From positions 1-44,766 of the forward strand of contig JBELML010000038.1 of NCBI GenBank assembly GCA_042095835.1: a stretch of DNA of 44,766 nucleotides, given 5' to 3'. The DNA is from DATFKA01 sp042095835. Its GTDB lineage: Bacteria; Bacteroidota; Bacteroidia; Chitinophagales; Saprospiraceae. Shown here one piece after another: positions 1-7,939 of this stretch. Under the pieces are notes generated by a model. It was not told where the DNA came from and did no database searches. It saw only the letters and a list, made by a program, of their open reading frames with translations. The translations under genes and the position numbers were made by a program. How positions within the stretch are numbered: the stretch's first letter is position 1; each line of letters opens with the position of its first letter.

Positions 1-785
1 CATTGACGGTTGCCAATCGCAGTGAAGGTCCTATACAGGAGTTGGTGGCTGCAGGCGCAAAAGGTAGCACATCCTTTAAAGATGCGGTAAAAAATGCGGA
101 TGTCGTTTTTTCAATGCTTTCCACCCCTGAAGTAGTGGAATCCATTTTTTTTGGAAAAAATGGCGCTTTACAAACTATGAAAGAGGATGCCCTGTGGGTA
201 GATTGTACTACCGTGAATCCATCTTTTTCTATAAAGGCAGCGGCTCAAGCAAAAGAGGCAGGACTCAGATTTCTAGATGCGCCGGTAGCAGGTACTAAAC
301 CCCATGCCCAAAACGCCGAGCTTACTTTTTTTGTTGGAGGGCCGAAAGCCTATTTGGAAGAGGTCGAATCCCTACTTGGCTATATGGGGAAGAAAACGAT
401 TCATGTAGGTGATATTGGAAAAGGAGCATCCTTCAAGATGTTGGTCAATTCTTTATTAGCCCAATCTATGCTCGTATTTGCCGAGACCGTACATTTAGGA
501 GAGAAAATGGGACTCGATAAAGATTTTCTGCTCAATACATTGCCCAACCTTATTGTGTCTGCGCCTTTCACCAAGTTCAAGGCAGAAATGATCCGTAATG
601 ACAATTATGAAGTGCAATTTCCTTTAGAGTGGATGCAAAAAGACTTGCATCTCGTCACTACTACAGCCTATGAGTATGGCCAGTCGCTCTATATGGCAAA
701 TATGGCAAAAGAAGTCTATAATACGGCCAAGCAGAAGGGCTTGAGTAGGGAGGATTTTGCGGCGATTTATAAAGTGTTTGAGTAA
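1..785 (+). CDS. NAD(P)-dependent beta-hydroxyacid dehydrogenase (HIBADH/GLYR family), 5' truncated
   Basis: This is the 3' part of a 3-hydroxyisobutyrate dehydrogenase / glyoxylate-succinic semialdehyde reductase family gene, read in frame 3 and open to the left edge, so the true start and the Rossmann GxGxxG lie outside the window. Visible hallmarks are the substrate-binding DAPVAGT segment followed by a FFVGG motif, and the catalytic-lysine segment GKGASFKMLVN (Lys codon near 435), after which comes the all-helical C-terminal dimerisation domain. About 260 residues remain of a usual 285-300, so only some 30-40 are missing. The family reduces or oxidises small beta-hydroxyacids or semialdehydes in the cytoplasm with NAD(P)H; the exact substrate cannot be read here. 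It converges with the next gene, the two stops being one base apart. Confidence 0.88.
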   Translation, partial: LTVANRSEGPIQELVAAGAKGSTSFKDAVKNADVVFSMLSTPEVVESIFFGKNGALQTMKEDALWVDCTTVNPSFSIKAAAQAKEAGLRFLDAPVAGTKPHAQNAELTFFVGGPKAYLEEVESLLGYMGKKTIHVGDIGKGASFKMLVNSLLAQSMLVFAETVHLGEKMGLDKDFLLNTLPNLIVSAPFTKFKAEMIRNDNYEVQFPLEWMQKDLHLVTTTAYEYGQSLYMANMAKEVYNTAKQKGLSREDFAAIYKVFE

Positions 786-786
786 G

Positions 787-1548
787 CTACTTGATAAGAA
801 TTCGCTTAGATACATATTGAGGGACATCATTAAGCGCTTCCAAAAAATGAATATCAATGATGTCTCCTTTTTCCAGGTTCATAAGTTTTTCTTTGAGTCT
901 AGAATTTGTTTCTGGATAATATTGCAATAGCAAATCCGAGAATTCGATTTGAATTCCTATCAATTCTCTGGAAGTCAATTGATACAACCAAAAATCTTGA
1001 GGATCTAGCTCATTTTTAGTCAGCATCTTACTCACTTGTTTTGGCTTTGCCACAAATCGATCAAATTTATATTGCCGCTGACAAACCAGAAACTCTAAGT
1101 CGCGGAGTTTGGGTAGACCTTTCGTACTTAGGGTGGCATAGATTGGTACAGTGATTTCTGTTTTTACAGGTTGGCCTGTTGCGGTATCTACTGCTGGCTT
1201 CCATTCAAAGTTTGTATAGAGTCTTTCTACTATCTTTTCTGTACTTTTTCTAAAAACTTCTCCAGGTAGATGGAGGATTTTCACCGTGTCGACGATGCCT
1301 GTTTTTCCAATGGTGACTCTTAGTAGGATGGTCCCCTCCAGACCGTTTTCTCGGGCAATAGCTGGATATTTAAAATGCCTGGTCAAGAAATTTGAAATGC
1401 CCCAATTGGTACATTCTGTTGGATTTTCTTGGTCTAAACAATCTTTAATAATTGGAGCCGGATAAGACTGTTCTTGGCCATTCAATTCCACTTGGAAACG
1501 GCAAAGTAGTATGAGGAGTATTAGAAGAGCCTGATGTAAAAATCGCAT
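787..1548 (-). CDS. Secreted TonB C-terminal-domain protein
   Basis: The 253-residue product opens with a signal peptide or anchor (hydrophobic run about residues 5-18). Residues around 60-140 match a TonB C-terminal fold: the block with GTILLRVTIGKTG, then a helix and the beta strand FEWKPAVD, a typical signature of TonB-like proteins of Bacteroidota. The final about 110 residues match nothing I recognise. No proline-rich periplasmic linker is visible, so this is not a canonical ExbBD-coupled TonB; family members of this shape are usually periplasmic or outer-membrane-facing with unknown role. The gene is transcribed leftward, alone, and converges with the truncated dehydrogenase. Domain assignment is fairly sure, function is not. 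Confidence 0.7.
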   Translation of the reverse strand: MRFLHQALLILLILLCRFQVELNGQEQSYPAPIIKDCLDQENPTECTNWGISNFLTRHFKYPAIARENGLEGTILLRVTIGKTGIVDTVKILHLPGEVFRKSTEKIVERLYTNFEWKPAVDTATGQPVKTEITVPIYATLSTKGLPKLRDLEFLVCQRQYKFDRFVAKPKQVSKMLTKNELDPQDFWLYQLTSRELIGIQIEFSDLLLQYYPETNSRLKEKLMNLEKGDIIDIHFLEALNDVPQYVSKRILIK

Positions 1549-1754
1549 TTCTATAGAGGATGTTTATTGAGTTGAGACTTAATAGTAACGCATTAGGTAA
1601 GGTATTTCTTTCAGTCTTCATACCAATATTCCTAAAGATTAAGCAATCTGGTTCAACCTTTTACCCCGTTAAAGTTGTATTCTGAAGTAGGGTGAAGATC
1701 GAATATTTCCATCTTCGAAGTGTATTCACTCACGCACACCCGAAAAATGAAGTT

Positions 1755-2927
1755 ATGAAACGCTATTTGCATTTACTTACCATTACTGCACTGCTATTTT
1801 TGTGTAGCGCTCAACAGGGCATTGGACAAGAATTTGTGGAGAAAATCGCCGATTTCTTTGAATTCGATTTCGGGCGAAACCGTCACTCGGAGGATACTAC
1901 TCTTTTTGTTAATAAAGTAGTACTAGCTCCAGTGATGACTTATGAGCCAAATACGAATTTAGGCATTGGGGTAGGGGCGAAAATCCTCTTTAAACCTCGT
2001 GGCGCTGGTCCAGAAACCAGGACTTCTAATATTCCACTTTCACTACAATACACGCTGAATAATCAATTTTTATTCTATTCTGGATACACCATCTTCTTTA
2101 ATGAAGAGAAGTACCTTTTAAAAGGTAATCTGGAGTTTTCTAAATTCCCCTTTTCTTATTATGGAGTAGGGAACACCTCTGATGAGTCTACGGTCATAGA
2201 TATTTCCTTCGATAATTTCCTGATTGAGCCGCTTTTACTTCGTCGAGTTGCTCCCGACTTGTTTATAGGTGGCGGTTTTAGGTATAATACCATTTATAAT
2301 ACCCGTCTAATCGAGGATACCGCCGAACTTCCAGAAGGTACTTCCTTGCAAGATGAACTTGGTTCCACCTCTGCAGGAGTAGAATTAGCCATCACTTATG
2401 ATAGTAGAGACAATGTACTGTACCCTTTAAACGGAAATTTTTTGGAGTTCACACATGGTGTGTACGGCAAGGTTGCTGGGGGCACCCATGAGTTTATGTT
2501 GTCTAAGCTAGACTTGCGGCAATATTTTCAAATCAATCCCGACCGCTTAGATATGTTGGCTTTACAGTGGTTTGTGCGATACGCATGGAATGATGCTCCG
2601 CCCTTGGAATTGTCAGACCTCGGTGGACCCGTTTTATTACGGGGTTTTCAGGAAGGTCGTTTTAGAGATCGCTTAGCCTTATTTGCGCAAGCGGAGTATC
2701 GCTGGCAAGCTTTAGATCGTATCGGATTTGTCTTTTTTGCTGGAGCAGGTGATGTGAGTAGAGAAATCGGCACCTTCTCTTTGGATAATTTAAAATACTC
2801 CTTAGGATCTGGCATTCGTGTAAAGATTGTCAAATCAGAGAATTTGAATATCCGTTTCGATTATGGATTCGGATTCGGTCCGACCAATGCCAATAATTTC
2901 TATTTAGGTATTTCAGAGGCATTTTGA
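1755..2927 (+). CDS. Omp85/BamA-like outer membrane beta-barrel protein (surface antigen D15 domain)
   Basis: A 390-residue outer-membrane protein. I place the start at the ATG at 1755 because the following residues MKRYLHLLTITALLFL and a cleavage site after GIGQ form a good signal peptide; an in-frame GTG at 1692 would put 21 residues in front of it. After a short N-terminal stretch the protein is almost entirely alternating beta strands, with the Bac_surface_Ag features near the C-terminus: the segment GGPVLLRGFQEGRFRD (the conserved VRGF-type L6 loop) and a final FYLGISEAF strand ending in Phe. No POTRA repeats are present, so it is not BamA itself but a short Omp85-like barrel, possibly a patatin-less or TamA-like relative. 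It is followed 33 bp later by an aldo/keto reductase on the same strand. Confidence 0.8.
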   Translation: MKRYLHLLTITALLFLCSAQQGIGQEFVEKIADFFEFDFGRNRHSEDTTLFVNKVVLAPVMTYEPNTNLGIGVGAKILFKPRGAGPETRTSNIPLSLQYTLNNQFLFYSGYTIFFNEEKYLLKGNLEFSKFPFSYYGVGNTSDESTVIDISFDNFLIEPLLLRRVAPDLFIGGGFRYNTIYNTRLIEDTAELPEGTSLQDELGSTSAGVELAITYDSRDNVLYPLNGNFLEFTHGVYGKVAGGTHEFMLSKLDLRQYFQINPDRLDMLALQWFVRYAWNDAPPLELSDLGGPVLLRGFQEGRFRDRLALFAQAEYRWQALDRIGFVFFAGAGDVSREIGTFSLDNLKYSLGSGIRVKIVKSENLNIRFDYGFGFGPTNANNFYLGISEAF

Positions 2928-2960
2928 TATTCATGTGGTATTTTGCGGAAAAGAAAAACC

Positions 2961-3833
2961 ATGCAGTACCAGTACCTAGGAAAGTCCAAGTTGAAAGTCA
3001 GCAAAATTAGTTTTGGCTGTATGTCACTGGAGCAGGATCAACCCCAAAATACACGACTGATCCGTCAAGCCTTCGACCGCGGCATTAACTTCTTCGATAC
3101 GGCCGATCTTTATGATAAAGGAGCCAATGAAATTGTTGTAGGTAAGGCCATTCGCGATTTTCGTAAGGAAGTCATCCTGGCAACCAAAGTGGGCAATCAG
3201 TGGAAACCCGACGGCTCCGGCTGGGTCTGGAATCCTAATAAAGCATACATCTTGAATGCTGTGAATGAAAGCCTGCGTCGCCTGCAAACGGACTATATTG
3301 ACTTATATCAACTCCACGGCGGTACTATGGAAGATCCCATTGACGAAACCATCGAAGCTTTCGAGGAACTGAAGGCCGCAGGTAAAATTCGCGAGTATGG
3401 GATCTCTTCTATCCGACCAAAGGTGATCCGAGAGTACGTCCAGCGCTCCAACATTGTGAGTGTGATGATGCAGTATAGTTTACTGGATCGTAGGCCAGAA
3501 GAAGCCTCCCTAGATCTTTTAGCAGATAATAATATCAGTGTGCTTACACGCGGCACCTTAGCTAAAGGCATATTGATCAATAAACCCGCTCGGGATTATC
3601 TAACTTATACCCAGGCGGAGATAGAAAAGCTACAGACTGCCTTAGCGGCAAAAGGAGATGCACTCTCAGCGGCTTTGACTTATGTGCAGCAACATCCGGC
3701 GGTTGGCAGCATGGTCATTGGTCTGCGCACCGAACAACAACTCGCTGATGTCTGCACTGCTTATCAGCAAAAAATCAGTAAAGAAAGGTTAGGAGAATTG
3801 ACTGCGCTATTAAAGACTCAGCGTTATGGTTAA
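2961..3833 (+). CDS. Aldo/keto reductase
   Basis: A 290-residue cytoplasmic NADPH-dependent oxidoreductase with the (beta/alpha)8 aldo/keto reductase fold. Numbered from the ATG at 2961, the catalytic tetrad is Asp46 and Tyr51 (in FFDTADLY), Lys76 (LATKVG) and His119 (DLYQLHGG). The later segment ISSIRPKVI and the C-terminal KTQRYG are typical of the YdhF/general stress AKR subgroup. The six codons upstream of the ATG, beginning at a TTG, are less likely coding. Substrate cannot be predicted; such enzymes reduce aldehydes and ketones. The downstream 120 bp contain a small TCATTCA/TGAATGA inverted repeat at 3901-3925 but no clear terminator. Confidence 0.92.
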   Translation: MQYQYLGKSKLKVSKISFGCMSLEQDQPQNTRLIRQAFDRGINFFDTADLYDKGANEIVVGKAIRDFRKEVILATKVGNQWKPDGSGWVWNPNKAYILNAVNESLRRLQTDYIDLYQLHGGTMEDPIDETIEAFEELKAAGKIREYGISSIRPKVIREYVQRSNIVSVMMQYSLLDRRPEEASLDLLADNNISVLTRGTLAKGILINKPARDYLTYTQAEIEKLQTALAAKGDALSAALTYVQQHPAVGSMVIGLRTEQQLADVCTAYQQKISKERLGELTALLKTQRYG

Positions 3834-3952
3834 TCTATAACCTAATCCTATCAAAGTATTTCTACCCTCCTGTTCGGGAGCCTATAATTATTTTCTCCAT
3901 TCATTCATTTTGAAGAGGTGAATGATTAGTTTTATTTAAAATTCTCTTCCAA

Positions 3953-5272
3953 ATGAATAGAGACCTTCAACAACAGGCGCAAAAGGTATTGCTTGATAAT
4001 TGGCGCGACGGTTATACCATTCCCACCGCACAATTGTATCCCTTTCAATGGAATTGGGATTCTGGCTTCATTGCAATTGGATATTTACATTTTGATCCAG
4101 CCAAAGCGATACAAGAGTTCGCCTCTCTCTTTTCTGGTCAGTGGTCTAATGGTTTTCTACCACATATTCTTTTCCATAAGGAAATAAAAGATCGATACTT
4201 TCCCAATGCAGATTTCTGGGGTAGCCAAGCAATAGCGGAAGCCCCAAAACAGCTCAAAACTTCAGGTATCACCCAGCCGCCCGTTCATGGATTTGTGCTA
4301 GAAAAGATACTCAATTTAGCAGCTGACTATCTGCCGAAAGACTTTGCTCGTACCTATTATCAGAAAGTCTATCTACACCATCGATATTTTTATGAAAATA
4401 GAGATCCCCATCAGGAAGGGCTGGTTTATATCAACCACCCCTGGGAATCGGGCCGCGACAATTCGCCAATCTGGAATGAAGTGTATAAAAAATGGTCTCT
4501 AGCTCCAGAGGAGGTACCTCCCTATCAAAGAGTAGATAATAAACTAGCTAATCCAGAAGAACGGCCAACCCAAGATGACTATGATCGCTATGTGTACTTG
4601 GTTGATTTAGCTAAAAAGGTGGCTTATAAGGATCAGGACATTTATGCGCAAACACCTTTTGCCGTTCAGGATACGCTCTTTAACGCTATTTTGATTAGGT
4701 CAAATGAGAGTTTGATCCGTATTGGTAAAGCTCTGGGTGAAAATGTAGAAGAATTAGAAATTTGGCAAGCAAAAGCCATTCAGACCTTTAAAGAAAAAAT
4801 GTGGGACGAGGATTTAGGTATTTTTACACCTTACGACCTTATCAATCAACAAGCGATTTCAATGCGCGAAATAGGGGGGCTTTTACCCTTGTTTGCAAAT
4901 ATTCCTAATCAAACTCAGGCGCAGCAATTGGTGGGTACTCTGGATAGCCCAGCTTTTCAAGTGGCGGCTCCTGATGAATCCTACCAATGCCCGACTTTTG
5001 ATGCAACACATCCCAGTTTCGAAGGACATAAATACTGGAGAGGACCGATCTGGGTGAATACCAATTGGATGTTGCACCAGGGTTTAGAACAATACAATTT
5101 TTTGGAAAAGGCGCTAAAAATAAAAAGCGATACTCTGGAGATCCTTTCTCGTTTAGGATTTTATGAATATTTTGATGCCAATAAGGCGATTCTAAAAGAT
5201 CAAAAGGTAGGCTACGGTGGTAATGCCTTTTCTTGGAGCGCCTCTTTATTCTTGGATTTAACCAACGACTAG
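3953..5272 (+). CDS. GH63/MGH1-like glycoside hydrolase (glycosylglycerate hydrolase or trehalase-like)
   Basis: A 439-residue cytoplasmic protein without signal peptide, of (alpha/alpha)6-barrel glycosidases. Landmarks are WNWDSGF (residues about 33-39), the central HPWESGRDNSPIW segment whose Asp is the usual general acid in GH63/GH37, a RGPIWVNTNWML helix, and near the end FYEYFDAN (candidate general base Glu) and GGNAFSWSASLFLDL. Length fits the short MGH1-like/GGH subgroup, whose characterised members cleave mannosylglycerate or glucosylglycerate; related enzymes cleave trehalose or other alpha-glucosides. Its stop is 2 bp from the start of a sodium:solute symporter, so the pair is probably cotranscribed and imports then hydrolyses one substrate. 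Family is confident; substrate is inference. Confidence 0.82.
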   Translation: MNRDLQQQAQKVLLDNWRDGYTIPTAQLYPFQWNWDSGFIAIGYLHFDPAKAIQEFASLFSGQWSNGFLPHILFHKEIKDRYFPNADFWGSQAIAEAPKQLKTSGITQPPVHGFVLEKILNLAADYLPKDFARTYYQKVYLHHRYFYENRDPHQEGLVYINHPWESGRDNSPIWNEVYKKWSLAPEEVPPYQRVDNKLANPEERPTQDDYDRYVYLVDLAKKVAYKDQDIYAQTPFAVQDTLFNAILIRSNESLIRIGKALGENVEELEIWQAKAIQTFKEKMWDEDLGIFTPYDLINQQAISMREIGGLLPLFANIPNQTQAQQLVGTLDSPAFQVAAPDESYQCPTFDATHPSFEGHKYWRGPIWVNTNWMLHQGLEQYNFLEKALKIKSDTLEILSRLGFYEYFDANKAILKDQKVGYGGNAFSWSASLFLDLTND

Positions 5273-5274
5273 GT

Positions 5275-6834
5275 ATGAATACATTAGACTATATTATTAT
5301 CGTGGTATACACGATAGGTTTCCTCTATCTCGGTTATCGCTTCAAAACACAAAAATCAGGAGAAGACTATTTTCTGGGTGGGCGCAGTTTTGGCTGGTTT
5401 CCATTAGCGATGAGTACGGCGGCTACTCAACTCTCTGCAATTAGTTTTATTTCGGCACCCGCCTTTGTTGGACTGAAACCAGGCGGTGGTATGCAGTGGT
5501 TGACCTATGAGTTTGCTGTGCCTATTGCTATGCTCATTCTGATGGTAGTGATTATTCCACCGATTTATAAATCGGGTGTGGTGAGTATCTATGAGTTGTT
5601 AGAACGGCGATTTAACCGATCTTCGCGGCTGCTGATCAGTATGGTGTTTTTGGTTAGTCGAGCCTTTGGTACAGGAGTTATGGTCTACACGATGGCGCTC
5701 ATTCTAGAAAGTGTACTGAATATTTCTTTTACCAATACGATCCTTCTAGTGGCTATAGTGACCATGATTTATTCCTATATGGGAGGTATGAAAGCTGTGG
5801 TTTATGGTGATGTGGTACAGATGATTGTCCTCTTTGTTGGGATCATTATATGTTTATATTTCGGTCTTGATTTGCTTGGTGGTTGGGATAATTTTACGGC
5901 CAATCTAGATAGAGACCGATTAGATGCGGTCGACTTTTCTTCCTTGGGTTTGAATGGCGACGGCTTTGGCTTCTTTCCAATGCTATTTGGGGGCTTGGTA
6001 CTGTATATGTCTTATTATGGATGTGATCAATCTCAGGCGCAGCGTATTCTTTCTGCTTCCAGTCTAAAAGAAGTGAAGAAGACACTTTTAGTAAATGGAT
6101 TGATGCGGTTTCCCATCACTTTGATTTATTGTATCATGGGACTTGTGTTAGGTACTTTTGCAATGCAATCCCCTGAATTTTTGAATTTAATCCCAGAAGG
6201 AGAACCTGATAAGATGATTCCTGTCTTTATCGTCAATTATCTACCACATGGAATTATTGGGATTTTAGTGATCGCCATATTATCGGCAGCTATGTCTTCC
6301 TTGAGTTCCGCGATCAACTCTTTATCGGCAGTGAGTGTAGAGGATTTTTTATTGCGTGGAAAGAAAGTGAGCGATCAGCGCTATATGATGTTTTCCAGAG
6401 GTTCCTCGATTTTTTGGGGCATATTTTGTTTGATTGCCGCATTTTTCGCGGGAGATATTGCAGATACGGTGATTGAGGCCATCAATAAGATTGGTTCGGT
6501 CTTTTTTGGCCCGATTATCGGTATGTTCTTGATGGCTTTGTTGATGAAAAGAATTACTACACTTGGCGCTAATGTAGGTTTAATCTTTGGTGTAGGACTC
6601 AATATCTTTTTCTGGTTATTTGTGCCAGATCTATTCTGGTTTTGGTGGAACTTTATTGGGCTAATTTCAACAGTAGGTCTTGCTTATTTAGTGAGCGCTA
6701 TCTTGCCTGGAGATATCAAAGATGTAGAACTACCTAAGTTAGAAATCAATTTTAATATTCAGGAGACCTATATTCTTCTTGCTTTCTTTGTATTTATTAT
6801 CCTGTTTTCTATCGCTTTACCCTATTTATTTTAA
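5275..6834 (+). CDS. Sodium:solute symporter (SSS family)
   Basis: A 519-residue inner-membrane protein with about 13 hydrophobic segments. The start is the ATG at 5275, two bases after the glycosidase stop; residues MNTLDYIIIVVYTIGFLYLG then form the first helix, whereas the upstream in-frame extension would overlap the glycosidase. Family landmarks include GEDYFLGGRSFGW after helix 1, the helix-2 stretch TAATQLSAISFI, and the mid-protein ILSAAMSSLSSAINSLSAV typical of helix 8 with the sodium-site serines. It should couple sodium influx to uptake of a sugar, glycoside or related solute; the cotranscribed glycosidase suggests that enzyme's substrate. Convergent with the next gene, stops 38 bp apart. 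Confidence 0.93.
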   Translation: MNTLDYIIIVVYTIGFLYLGYRFKTQKSGEDYFLGGRSFGWFPLAMSTAATQLSAISFISAPAFVGLKPGGGMQWLTYEFAVPIAMLILMVVIIPPIYKSGVVSIYELLERRFNRSSRLLISMVFLVSRAFGTGVMVYTMALILESVLNISFTNTILLVAIVTMIYSYMGGMKAVVYGDVVQMIVLFVGIIICLYFGLDLLGGWDNFTANLDRDRLDAVDFSSLGLNGDGFGFFPMLFGGLVLYMSYYGCDQSQAQRILSASSLKEVKKTLLVNGLMRFPITLIYCIMGLVLGTFAMQSPEFLNLIPEGEPDKMIPVFIVNYLPHGIIGILVIAILSAAMSSLSSAINSLSAVSVEDFLLRGKKVSDQRYMMFSRGSSIFWGIFCLIAAFFAGDIADTVIEAINKIGSVFFGPIIGMFLMALLMKRITTLGANVGLIFGVGLNIFFWLFVPDLFWFWWNFIGLISTVGLAYLVSAILPGDIKDVELPKLEINFNIQETYILLAFFVFIILFSIALPYLF

Positions 6835-6872
6835 TGGGTAATAGGGAGAAGCGTTCTAGTAATACGTTTAAA

Positions 6873-7184
6873 TTAAGGGATAATAACCTCTTGGCCCATA
6901 ATCTGAGCTGTTGAGTACTGTTGGGGCGGAGGATCAGGTTCGGTGACCTCTTGAAAATAGGCGGATTGGGTAGGAGTAATCATCGTGACTCCTTCTACAA
7001 TTACCCGCTGTTGGCCAAATTCAATGGCGGTAGTGCCGTTTTCTAGTAGTACGAAGGAGGCTTCTTGAGCATTTTTGTTCTGGTAATGTTCTTCGATGAT
7101 GACAGAACCAATAATGGAAGGGATGTTCATTGCGATTTGAATAAGAATGCCATAGATTAATGCTCGGAATTTTGAGATCTTCAT
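6873..7184 (-). CDS. Hypothetical small membrane-anchored protein
   Basis: A likely 103-residue protein beginning at the ATG at 7182-7184 (MKISKFRAL); a longer reading back to 7277 is possible but its 31 extra residues look non-coding. Residues about 6-30 form one hydrophobic segment (ALIYGILIQIAMNIPSIIG), followed by a polar tail rich in Glu, Thr and Gln with a PDPPPQQ stretch, ending in VIIP. No family recognised. The layout suggests an inner-membrane anchor with an extracytoplasmic tail. No clear partner; the next gene to the right is divergent, about 200 bp away. Confidence 0.45.
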   Translation of the reverse strand: MKISKFRALIYGILIQIAMNIPSIIGSVIIEEHYQNKNAQEASFVLLENGTTAIEFGQQRVIVEGVTMITPTQSAYFQEVTEPDPPPQQYSTAQIMGQEVIIP

Positions 7185-7386
7185 GATGTTTGGTTTTAAT
7201 GATGAATAATTCTTTTGAACAGTACAAAGGTGCAGGAATCTACCTTGGGAGGAAATGGAGCTAAGGTCGGTGGTCAAAAAGTGCTTGTAATCGGAAGGTT
7301 TTTGAGCTTAAACGGCAAAATAGTGCCCTGAAACGGGAATTTTGAATGATTAAATGGACATTTTTGCGAGTAAGCGGTAATTTTTA

Positions 7387-7653
7387 ATGTATAAACAGAT
7401 GAACCAGAACAGAATCATAGCAGTCTTGATCACGCTCCTCGCCATCGTGGTATCCGGAGTGAATACTTATGAAGCCTATGTAGGGATGCGGGGCTTGCCG
7501 ATTTTTGTAATTAGCCTAATCTTGTTGCTGATATTCATATACAACTTGATCAATCAACTAAGAAAGATCAAGAAGCCAATGGAGCAGAAAATGCCCTTAT
7601 GGGTTTTATTTATTGCAATGAGCTTCATGGTGGTGATCTATTTACTGAAGTAA
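7387..7653 (+). CDS. Small three-helix membrane protein
   Basis: An 88-residue hydrophobic protein, alternatively starting four codons later at MNQNR. Three membrane spans can be seen, about residues 9-27 (IIAVLITLLAIVVSG), 37-57 (LPIFVISLILLLIFIYNLI) and 69-87 (MPLWVLFIAMSFMVVIYLL), with a positive RKIKK loop between the second and third. No family recognised. Hydrophobic periodicity and normal codon use make it probably real. It stands alone, with 286 bp of noncoding DNA after it. Confidence 0.5.
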   Translation: MYKQMNQNRIIAVLITLLAIVVSGVNTYEAYVGMRGLPIFVISLILLLIFIYNLINQLRKIKKPMEQKMPLWVLFIAMSFMVVIYLLK

Positions 7654-7939
7654 ATTTTGATTTTCAATTCTACTTTTATTAGCCCTAAGGGTAGGTGATT
7701 TAATATTGAGCGTACTAGTTATAAATCAGAGTAAGGGTCCAGCCACGTAAGTAATTTTATTAGAAAAAAATAAGCTTTTCTTCCAAAACTGATCAAAGTG
7801 TAGGCTTTGAGACACTTTGCCTATTCCATCCAGCCTCCTAAGCAACCACGCAACTTTTCAACTCTATATAAGGGCAGAAACAATTTAGTTCTCATCTCTG
7901 AAGTCGTTTCGGTACCAGCAGCTTCTCAAAACAAAAAAA
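7654..7939. other. Intergenic region upstream of the T9SS repeat protein
   Basis: Noncoding, AT-rich. The only clear structure is the perfect 8-bp inverted repeat listed separately at 7794-7819. I see no matching -33/-7 promoter pair. Confidence 0.5.
7794..7819. promoter_or_regulatory. Perfect 8-bp inverted repeat, possible operator or RNA hairpin
   Basis: CAAAGTGT (7794-7801) and ACACTTTG (7812-7819) are exact reverse complements with a 10-base spacer, 120 bp before the start of the secreted repeat protein. Centre-to-centre spacing of 18 bp would suit a dimeric regulator about two helical turns wide; there is no T tract after it, so it is not a terminator. Function is inference. Confidence 0.4.
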
